Shown here: piece by piece, positions 55,917 through 64,000 of the stretch | Position numbering within the stretch: position 1 is the stretch's first letter | How the letters are laid out: every line of letters starts with the position of its first letter | NCBI RefSeq assembly: GCF_000512585.2 | Contig: NC_089241.1 | Coordinates: forward strand, 3,286,001 to 3,350,000 | Direction: 5' to 3' | From: Kwoniella bestiolae CBS 10118 | Taxonomy: Eukaryota > Basidiomycota > Tremellomycetes > Tremellales > Cryptococcaceae | Length of the DNA: 64,000 nucleotides | Notes under the pieces: generated by a model | The model's database searches: none | What the model saw: the letters and a program-made list of their open reading frames with translations, nothing else | Told to the model about the DNA's origin: nothing | Program-made: the position numbers and the translations under genes

Positions 55917-58127
55917 CTACCTATCGTTATTCATATTACTACCACCTCTCTGCGATTCGGTTCCCCAAGCAGAGTCGTAGAGCGGCGGGAGATCTTCTAC
56001 CTCTGGAGGAGGTGTGGGTACCCGTGGAGGCGAGTACGCCCCTGCATCTCGATGTCTAACGAATCCACCCGGGGGAGCTTCCTGAGGGGGTATCCCAAAT
56101 TGATTATCCGGTCCTGCTCTATCGGGATTGACGGTAGACAAGCTAGCTGCCATCTGAGCTTTGGTCATGCCCTGATGACCTCTTGATCCGGATCCCGAAG
56201 AGGGATATTGGTTGATAAGAGGGGAGCTTAGCCCTGCTGATAATGATGGGGAAGGTGTCAAATCGAGTTCAGGTAGGGATTGACCAATGGATAAAGCAAA
56301 GGAATCATGTCGACCATGGCCATTACCATTCGAATTAGACGAAGAGGATGGGTAGGTATTGAAATCGTTGGGTAGTGTGTTGTTGCCCATAAATGGAGAG
56401 ACCGAGTTAGAGTATGTATCTTCGTCTCTTGATCTGGAGTATCTGGAATTCACGGTGGTAGCTCCCAGTGCGGCGTAGGGATCATGGTCTTCGTATTCGT
56501 CGGGAGAACCTGAGTGGTGGGTTGCCAGCCCCAGATCTACCTCTCCTCCTGGTTTGATTTCTGACCCTTTCATCTCTCGTCGATGGTAGATTAGGGATCG
56601 GATCTGACGACGACAGCAGAACCATAGTAATGCGCCTTGGAGGGCTATGACAACTAAGACGGCGGAGACCACTATTCCGACTAGGGCACCGGTTGATAAG
56701 CTACGTGATATGCAATGAACAGATATCAGTTAAATGATTCATTACCCTTCATCCACAAAATATCGATCAAGGAGAGTTGTGAGGGAAAAGAGCTGGAGTG
56801 TGAGGGATACGAGTGAGATGGTAACATAGTGATAGTGTAGACCCACTCACCCCGCTGCACCTTTCGGAAGACTAGTCTGTGTGGTAATAGCCGTAACAGT
56901 CTTGACACCTCCCGCGTTGCCCGTCTTTGTACCCGTAGCGGTCGGACTACCAGCAGTGGTTGACGAAGGGGATTGATCGTTGATACATGTGTTATCGGAT
57001 GATGAACCGATAGTCATCAGAGCCGATGATCCACCTTGACCGTGTGGTCCCGAGTCAAAGGCGGCGATGATCATTTGGGTGTTGGACGCGACGTTGGTGT
57101 TCCATACTGCGGCGATGAAATCACGTCAGCTTTTTGGTCCTTGCAGACCAGACGGTCTCATCGAAGTGCTTTTCGAGATGTATTCTGGTTCTGGTTGAAG
57201 TGAGCGTCAACTTACCTAGAGAATTGGTCTTGTCGTTCACCGAGACTAGTTGGAATACCTGACCGCCTGGAATGGCACCGAGGATAGAGACGGGGGTGAT
57301 GGCCGAGTTGTCCCAGTAGATCGAGACGGGGTTGCATTGCTGTGGTAAAAGCAAAGATATAAGTCAGCGCGATTTTTTAGATACACGTTGATGGTGCTTG
57401 TTATGGTTGAGAGAATTGGTAAATACCTACTGTCAAAGATGTTTCATTCAAGTAAAACCTATGAAAGACCAGCAAAGTCAGTCGAGCGAGTCAACCATCT
57501 ATCTCGATCAAGATTGCACTCACAAGAAGTCCGTCTCTGTTGATCGATCGTTACATGACCCCGACCCAGCTCCAACTTTGTATAATGGTGATACACCTCC
57601 AGTCTATTCATCCCAGATACATATTAATCAGTGTTTTGCCCCTGCTCTAGCGTAACAAGGATACCATGCTTACCCCCGTACCGGTTCCATCAGACATCAT
57701 GACTACGAACTGAACGTCTTTCGGATCTATTTCCTTTGATCAGTCGACCGGTCATGCGGGATAACGTCGTGATTTCGGAAGAGAATAACAACGGGGTAAA
57801 GCATGACTCACAATTGACTGTCCATGCATAACTACCTTTTCCAGATGAGCTATCATAGTTTGAATCGGGTATGGAAATTGTCGATGGGTAGTCGAAGGCG
57901 GGCTGTCAATTGACATATCTTCAGCATTCATCGCGAGCGGAGGAGAGCAGTATGTTAACGGGTGATCATGAGCAACTCACGATGATGGTCAGACTGAAGG
58001 GCGTTTGACCCCCTTGCCAGGTTATGTTGGCTGTACTACATTGAGTTGGATTCGTATTCTGCAGGTTGAACGAGAATCCTAGGACTAGAGGGAGGCATAA
58101 TGTCGAGATGAGTGTTGAGAGGAGCAT
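55917..58127 (-). CDS. Type I membrane protein with PPxY tail, paralog 2 (520 aa)
   Basis: Eight exons: 58127-57981, 57902-57812, 57726-57674, 57603-57524, 57457-57430, 57339-57216, 57106-56851, 56700-55917. Exons 2-5 are 91, 53, 80 and 28 nt, exactly as in paralog 1. A signal peptide (about 1-18) is followed by Cys/Trp-Gly-Gly ectodomain modules (T-P-F-S-L...S-D-G-T-G-T-G-T-G-G-V-S-P; Q-C-N-P-V-S-I-Y-W), a helix at about 264-288 (L-V-G-I-V-V-S-A-V-L-V-V) then C-C-R-R-Q. The tail ends E-D-L-P-P-L-Y-D-S-A-W. Conserved features point to a cell-surface receptor- or sensor-like protein with regulated turnover; neither ligand nor pathway is known. Confidence 0.85.
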
Positions 58128-58898
58128 TATGATGCCTGTATTGGATGATCAGGTTAGATCATGAGCAGGTGAGATAGTAAACGAGTGTAATGGTATTCTT
58201 GTATACGGTTCTAAAATCGGGATTTGGTGAATGATAGGTGAAGGTGGGTGATGAGACGAGCGGATCAAGGGTGAGGGAAGATGATGGATGTGCGGATGAA
58301 TGCGATGATATGGTTGATTGATTAATGGGCTGTGAAGGATGATGAGTGGGTAGAGAGTTGTCAAGAAGTGAAAGGATGATGGTGAGGAAAGAGGAAGAGG
58401 AAGTCAAACGCGGTTTGTGCTATGATTGCTGTACTAGTACTGTACTTTGAGAGAGAGAGATATGATTGATTGCGCTACTACATGTACAATCTACCTGTTA
58501 CAAAACCCTGATCTAAAAAAAACAAAAACAGAATTGAGACACGCATATTAATCGATTGGATCGGATGCAGAGTAAGAAGGGAATCAGGATGAAACATCAT
58601 TCATGGGTTGTCAAACAACTCAAGGGGGTAGATACGGATACTGTAGGTACATCTCATGGGTTTGACAATCAATTGGCTTGACAATCTTTCTCTCTTGTGA
58701 ATTGAGATATCGTAGGATCAATTGTCAGTCTTAAGAGGTCGATGTCAAGTTTGTTGACATTTCGAGGGGGAAAAAAAAGGTACACGCGAGGGCAGGGGTA
58801 CTCACTAAGAAACCTGAAACACAACCGCGAGTTTGTGCTGGCTCACGTGTCCGCCTTTAGTTATATATTTGTAAGTTGCACGTTTGCTTCATAACAAA
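58128..58898. other. Region upstream of membrane paralog 2, to tRNA
   Basis: About 770 bp. Minus frames at 58149-58407 are Ser/His/Ile-rich and unsupported. A short G-plus-A tract (gggggaaaaaaaagg-like) lies at about 58766-58782 and a CACGTG at about 58845-58850 near the tRNA. Confidence 0.4.
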
Positions 58899-58987
58899 AC
58901 ACCGTTGGTGAAACGGTATCATGCACCGTTGCCAGGACTCAACTCCTCTGATTCGGTGCGGCAAGGGTTCGACTCCCTTACGGTGTA
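58899..58987 (+). tRNA. tRNA-Gly(GCC) with 18-nt intron
   Basis: Acceptor stem ACACCGT/ACGGTGT (58899-58905 with 58980-58986), D stem GTGA/TCAT, anticodon stem CACCG/CGGTG, T stem AAGGG/CCCTT, discriminator A at 58987. The anticodon loop reads TTGCCA then T across an intron at 58935-58952, the canonical position 37/38. TTGCCAT is also the loop of budding yeast tRNA-Gly(GCC). The internal B box ggttcgactcc lies at 58966-58976. After splicing it is 71 nt. An A1-U72 closing pair is unusual for glycine tRNA. It is followed by a T-run terminator at 58990. Confidence 0.88.
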
Positions 58988-58989
58988 AG

Positions 58990-59002
58990 TTTTTTTTTTT
59001 TT
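58990..59002 (+). terminator. RNA polymerase III T-run terminator
   Basis: Thirteen consecutive T residues on the plus strand start 3 nt after the tRNA discriminator base. Confidence 0.85.
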
Positions 59003-59195
59003 CCTCAGGTGGAAGACCGGTCTCCGAAATCGGTAATCTCCGAACGTGAAGGAGAGATGATGAAATCCATCCTTTGAGCAATCACCACTCCAGGACATCG
59101 CAATCTTCCATCTGCTCGTACAAATCGCACATTTATACAACTATCATTTGTGATCGTCCCATCTGACAAGTATCGGGCTCAATCCTAGCAGAATC

Positions 59196-62019
59196 ATGAA
59201 CCCGACGTGAGTTCACCTATCGTTGGCAGCTATAATCCCTGGTAGTTAGCTAATCCTAGTGCTGTCTCAGTTCACCACCCTCCTCGCGAGGTTTATTGCA
59301 CAACATACCAACTGAATCGGATGACGAGGACTATGATGGGCTACTAGCTGAAGATGAAGTGATAGAAGGAGACTTCACCTTCAGAGCTGTCGCTGTAGGA
59401 CTGGGCGTGGGTGTGATACTGTGTATGACCAATATCTACTTTGGGTTGCAGACAGGTATGTCCGAGTTAAATATATCCGCCCTGAATCATACATGTGCCT
59501 CCGACCATTACTGATACGCTGAATATCAGGATGGGTATCAATGATGTCCCTGCAATCTGCTCTCCTCGGCTTCGCCCTCTTCAAGCTCTTACCGCACTTA
59601 CCCTCCCTCTTCCCCGCTTCGCGACCCCTCACTCCCCAGGAGAACGTCGTACTGCAAACAACGGCAGTAGCGACCGGAACGATGCCCCTCGCAGCTGGGC
59701 TGGTGGGTATAATCCCCGCGTTAGAAATGATGACGCTCAAGGAAGATGGGAGAGAACCGATTAAGCTGGGATATGGCAGTCTGGTAGCTTGGTGTTTGGC
59801 CGTTGCATTTTTTGGGGTGTTTTTGGCTGCGCCGCTGCGAAGGCAGGTGATCGTGAAGGAGAAGTTGGTGTTCCCCTCTGGAAGTGAGCATCTCCTTAGG
59901 ATCTCTCACAACTCTGACCTCCCATACATCTCATGGGGATGGAAGAGTAGTCCAGCTAACCCAAATACAGCTGCAACCGCCCAACTCATCTCCCTTCTCC
60001 ATCGAATACCACCGCCATCTCAAACCCTCAAACCCTCTTCTGGAGCTTATCGACGTCTCCCTCGAACTTCCAGATCAGTCTCACCACCGGGATATGCTTC
60101 TCGAGACGACGTGGATGAAGAACCGCACAACGCGGTCGAGAAGGAAAGCGAGGTCATGAGAGGATCGGGGTGGTGGGCTTTGGGTTGGAGTTTCTTCGCT
60201 AGTGGTGCTTTGACTGTGAGCTATCTCATCCATATCGATTAAAGGTAGCTAACGATCGGGATGTAGGTGATGAGCTTCCTCTTTCCCATCATATTCGCTT
60301 TACCTATCTTTGATGTGTTCAGTCTGCCTTTCGGCACTAGCTTGGCTGCAGGATGGATGTGGTGGTGAGTTGTGAATCGCAGATCACAGCAGTACATTTC
60401 AGCTCACAATGTTCATTAGGTTCACGCCGTCTCTTTCTTACGTGGGGCAGGGTGAGCCCACTGTTCATGGACGGTAAACTATGAAGCTGACTTGACATCG
60501 AAGGCATCATTATGGGCTTCCCTGTGACTGTGTCGATGAACATTGGTATGCTCGTCGGATGGGGAGTATTATCACCTCTGTCAAAACATCTTGGATGGGC
60601 ACCTGGGACAGTCGGATCTACCACGGAAGGTGCTCGAGGCTGGATAGTAAGTTTCTCCTACAGATGTATCAGGTATGCTAAGCTGACGTTGTTCCAGCTT
60701 TGGATAGCATTAGCCATAATGATAGCAGAATCCATCATCTCCCTCTTGCCCATAACCATTTCCTCCACTGCAACTCTAATCCGCCATTACAAACAACGCT
60801 CAAGTGGCCCACGTATCTTCCAACCTGATTCTTCGCCCCGAGCATCAAATGTCACGGAAGATGATTATTACGATCCGCTAGATGAGCACGAAGACGATGA
60901 TCCAGAGAATGAACCCCCCGAACGACTCGTACCTATGACCTGGATCAAGGTCGGCCTGGTATCTAGTGCGATCTTGGGTGTGGGCCTGGTCTGGGCTGTG
61001 TTTGGGAAAGACGGGATCCACCCTTGGGCGACTGCTTTGGGTTTGGTGTTGGCTAGTATGTTGAGTTTGATTGGCGTGAGAGCATTGGGAGAAACAGATC
61101 TGAACCCTGTAAGCTTCTTCATTTGTTCACTCAACTGAAATCAAGCTTATCGTACTTGACTATGGTGATAGGTCTCGGGGATTGGCAAGATCAGTCAATT
61201 GATCTTTGCTGTGCTGCAACCTGGGAATGTGGTGGCGAACATTATAGCTGGAGGTGTAGCTGAGGCGGGTGCACAGCAGTGAGTTTGAGTTTGCTGAGAT
61301 ATCAACCACAATCAACCATTTGGTCCTTAGCCGTACTGATTCCCTTCCTCACAGAGCCGGTGACCTGATGCAAGATCTCAAAACGGGTCATCTCCTCCGA
61401 GCATCACCCCGAAGTCAATTCTACGGGCAGATGATTGGATCGCTCGCAAGTGTCTTCGTAGCTACAGCGGGGTACAAATTTTACACATCGACATATGAAA
61501 TACCAGGTCCGCAGTTCGCAGTTCCATCTGCTGGTATATGGTGGGTTCCCTCCCCCTCCCCTTCCCCCTTCATCTTTCATGTAACTAATTGGGATGATTA
61601 GGTTGAATCTCGCCCGATTACTAAACAATGGCCATCTCCCCTCGCACGTCATCCCATTTATGTTCTCCTTCGGCCTCCTCTTCGGCCTCATATCAGCCAT
61701 TAAAGCATTCAAAACCCATCTCCCTGCGTACAAATGGATAAACTACCTGCCATCCGGAATAGCCTTCGCCGTCGGATTCCTCAATGCCCCTTCCTTCTCC
61801 ATCGCAAGGCTGATAGGTGGGTATATAGCTTATAGAAGTGCCAGGAATTCGCCTACGGGAGAAACACCCCTGCTGGCGATCGTAGTGGCTAGTGGGTTCG
61901 TGTTGGGCGAGGGGGTGTTGAGTATCGTTACGCTCACTATGGCTAGTGCGGGGGTGAAGGCTGTTAGTTGTTTTGGGTGTGGGATGGGGGGTGGGGGGTA
62001 TTGTTCGGGGGGATGTTAG
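59196..62019 (+). CDS. OPT-family oligopeptide transporter, 729 aa
   Basis: Eleven exons: 59196-59206, 59271-59455, 59530-59883, 59971-60215, 60267-60364, 60420-60451, 60504-60646, 60698-61108, 61172-61278, 61355-61540, 61602-62019; all phases close. An acidic N-terminus precedes the OPT core: F-T-F-R-A-V...G-L-Q-T-G-W, then repeated hydrophobic helices (roughly 14) with family motifs N-I-Y-F-G-L-Q-T-G-W, T-A-V-A-T-G-T-M-P, W-F-T-P-S-L-S-Y-V-G-Q-G, K-I-S-Q-L and a conserved C-terminal V-G-F-L-N-A-P-S-F. Superfamily members are proton-coupled importers of tetra/pentapeptides, glutathione, or metal-chelator complexes. The subtype (oligopeptide vs. YSL-like) cannot be settled by eye. Ends in a Gly/Cys-rich tail. 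Plasma-membrane location is expected. Confidence 0.93.
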
Positions 62020-62463
62020 GGGTCACTGTTGAGTACGGATATAGACATGGTCATTGTTGGATTGTTAGGATGCATTGTGAAATCCCACTGTGGAAAACGT
62101 GAGTGTGCACAGCAAGGTAGGCGAATGACGTTACTATACTCCTTTCTTCCTTCTGGGAAAGAAGGCAGCATTCGACTCGACGAACGAATGGGTCGGTGTA
62201 CATCCCTAAACCTTTTGGTGTCGATCGAAGCCGGAGTTATGAGGTGCGAAGAGAAAGAAGGCTTCGTCAGACAAAAGGGAAGGAGAAAGCAAACCTTTCA
62301 AACTTTGAGACAACCAACACGCAAATACACAGAGACTGCGTCGTCTCCTCTCCCCCTCGACGTATATAAGTCTTAGAGGTTACCTGTGGATCCCCGAGTA
62401 TTGGTCACGGTACTGTAATGCATTCAGGTACTTCGACCTCGTACAAAATTCAGATATAGTACT
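62020..62463. other. Intergenic region OPT to MGT gene
   Basis: About 440 bp: OPT 3' UTR then the promoter of the MGT gene. A plus frame at 62029-62376 starts with GTG-like codons only and is not supported. Confidence 0.4.
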
Positions 62464-63243
62464 ATGGGAACCATCATTTTACCTCGTTCTCACCTTGAGA
62501 CTCCTTCCAAGGGATGGAGGACATCCATACCCACCGACACGGATGGTATTACTTCCAACGCCAATGGAATGAGCGCACAACCGAAGGATGAGCGACCCAA
62601 GTCCGCCCGATTGGAAGGGGACGACCCAAGCGATATACCTACCATAATGATATTCTTGAGTCTCAAGCAGCTTCCAAAGCTTGTGGATGTATCTGAGGAT
62701 GATCCAGATGAAAGTGTTCACGAGTTCAAACGTGGGACATTCCGGTGGAACGTCAGACCGCGATTCAACTCTCAAACCAATTCCGCTGTCAACGACGGAA
62801 GCATGGCAGGCTATCGATGGCATGTTGCTTATAAGTTCTTTGAATCGGTCATTCACAACAGCTGTTTACCCACATTGGAGGGAGTTGTCCTTACGGGATT
62901 CAGCCAAGGCGATTCGGTCCGATCGATCCTCAAGAGATACATACGCGAAGAGCAGAAACAGGCAAGTCAAGATACCTTGGAGTGGTTGGAAGGTGAACGA
63001 AACAAATTGAGTTTGACAGATGATGACTTTTTGTTCGAGATTGTCTATTCTCAGAAGGATTTCGAAAGTCCAAGACCTCCCACAAAATTACCGGAGGAAA
63101 ATGTGCCGTTAGATGACGAGACGATCGATAGGCAGTTGGATCAATACAAAGGATGGAGACTTGCAGGTTCCTGTGAGCCTACGATGTCGTCCAAGGCGGA
63201 TGAGGGGGCATCACTCTGGAGGATCGATATACCTTCGGAATGA
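62464..63243 (+). CDS. MGT-family protein, second intact copy (259 aa)
   Basis: Single exon, ATG at 62464, protein starts MGTIIL. Blocks: D-I-P-T-I-M-I strand (about 58), acidic turn (D-V-S-E-D-D-P), R-W-H-V-A-Y-K-F-F helix (about 117), basic helix (about 150-165), L-T-D-D-D-F-L-F-E-I-V (about 181), D-Q-Y-K-G-W...S-L-W-R-I-D-I-P at the end. These match the cluster at 9327-14570 some 50 kb away. No signal peptide or membrane span. The N-terminal 55 residues are poorly conserved between copies. The family function is unknown. Confidence 0.7.
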   Translation: MGTIILPRSHLETPSKGWRTSIPTDTDGITSNANGMSAQPKDERPKSARLEGDDPSDIPTIMIFLSLKQLPKLVDVSEDDPDESVHEFKRGTFRWNVRPRFNSQTNSAVNDGSMAGYRWHVAYKFFESVIHNSCLPTLEGVVLTGFSQGDSVRSILKRYIREEQKQASQDTLEWLEGERNKLSLTDDDFLFEIVYSQKDFESPRPPTKLPEENVPLDDETIDRQLDQYKGWRLAGSCEPTMSSKADEGASLWRIDIPSE

Positions 63244-63486
63244 GGCAGGAGGCGATATATGGTATAGTGCTGTACGGTACAGTACTGTGCCTTCGATTCG
63301 TTGCCGTTGACATTAGCGGTGACTGAGAATCACGTTGGATATTCGCGTTTGAGATTGATAGGATACAGTGCATAATGATACAACAGATTCTCTAACACTA
63401 GTGTAGTCTTTCATGGTGTCAGTGTGATCGCCCAATGCAAAGGACTGATCTCAACCATCTCGATATTGGTACTGATATGAAGGACG

Positions 63487-64000
63487 CTACCTAATGAACT
63501 CGTGCATCTTGAATTGGGTGCTCGTAAACCCACTTAGACCATCATGGCCTAGCTCCAATAATTGTTTACCAGTGGTTCTTTTGAGGCCTGAGCCTAGAGC
63601 TGTAGATGAGGTTTCAAACAATGGGGAGAGGGGAGCGGCTGATTGGGTGGGAGGTTGACTATGTGCGAAGTCAGGTCAGTAAGATCAGAAGGGGACATAG
63701 GGAAAGTCGTTTTGGACGCCAAGAAAACGCATCAGGTAACTGAATATGATCGAGTGTATCACCCATGGACTCACACGGCGGCACCGAACACTCTTAATCC
63801 TCTTACATGCGTATCTTTACCGTTCAGATGGTTCGCCAGTATGATGATCCGTAGATGATGACATGGTATTGGGGGGCTAACCAAGCGAAACCCTTATAAA
63901 CTTGGTTCCTCTTCCCTTCCTCACTGTAGCATCATCTTCCGACGTGAAGATGACTGTGAAGACATGATACCTGTCGAACGCAAACTCACCCTTCGGTCTC
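63487..64000 (-). CDS. DOC1: APC10/DOC1, anaphase-promoting complex subunit (3' part)
   Basis: Partial gene on the minus strand, running in from beyond 64000. Exons seen: 64000-63990 (end of an exon), 63876-63775, 63658-63487. The second carries N-H-L-N-G-K-D-T-H-V-R-G-L-R-V-F-G, the diagnostic C-terminal part of the Doc1 jelly-roll domain. The last ends in F-I-R, the Ile-Arg tail by which APC10 docks on the TPR subunit Cdc27. APC10 helps APC/C bind D-box substrates during mitotic exit. The Ser/Thr-rich linker before the tail is longer than in human APC10. Only about 90 residues are inside the window, so length and start cannot be judged. Confidence 0.85.

Noticed and set aside
59381..59764. 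Alternative-frame ORFs over the OPT exons
   Set aside because: Shadows of the spliced OPT coding frame.
1..64000. Search by eye for transposons, long terminal repeats, CRISPR and viral genes
   Set aside because: No transposase, integrase, reverse transcriptase, terminal repeats or spacer arrays recognised; decayed elements could be missed without a database search.

Overview
The window looks like nuclear chromosomal DNA of a basidiomycete yeast, most likely Tremellales (the Cryptococcus/Kwoniella group). The reasons are gene density, genes broken by many short introns (mostly 40-120 nt, gtgagt/gtaagt donors, ctnac-like branch points), very short terminal exons, and eukaryotic core genes. Gene models were spliced by hand; for most multi-exon genes every intron phase closes, and cases where it does not are flagged.

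Left part (1-15000): tropomyosin (857-2055), a small unknown ORF (3457), three intronless coiled-coil genes (4167-8698), then a decaying cluster of a lineage-specific family here called 'MGT' (9327-14570: one intact, one truncated, one frameshifted and at least two remnants). A further intact MGT member lies at 62464. Middle-left (15000-32400): a BTG/Tob protein, SWS1/ZSWIM7 (SWIM-domain recombination factor), VPS60 (ESCRT-III), LTO1, a possible small membrane protein, a pair of paralogous secreted hydrophobic proteins (23375-24411 and 26298-27246), a Ser/Thr-rich single-pass surface protein, and EMC3.

Centre (32700-45000): alanyl-tRNA synthetase with a probable mitochondrial/cytosolic double start shares a 358-bp divergent promoter with EMC3. 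It is followed by four tandem same-strand paralogs of an unrecognised family, here called 'WYF' (37044-44806). The copies share splice phases, and three of the four carry damage: a missing exon, a frameshift, or stop codons at nearly the same place. Right part (45000-64000): a Cys-containing small ORF, a multi-pass membrane protein, ILV5, a zinc alcohol dehydrogenase flanked by two paralogous type I membrane proteins with PPxY tails, an intron-containing tRNA-Gly(GCC), an OPT-family oligopeptide transporter, the second intact MGT gene, and the 3' end of APC10/DOC1 running off the right edge.

The core genes serve separate functions (cytoskeleton, endosomal sorting, membrane-protein insertion, translation, branched-chain amino-acid synthesis, cell cycle). 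The accessory content is three kinds of local gene family: MGT, WYF and duplicated secreted or membrane proteins. MGT and WYF are the best candidates for undescribed biology. No transposon, CRISPR array or virus-like element was recognised.
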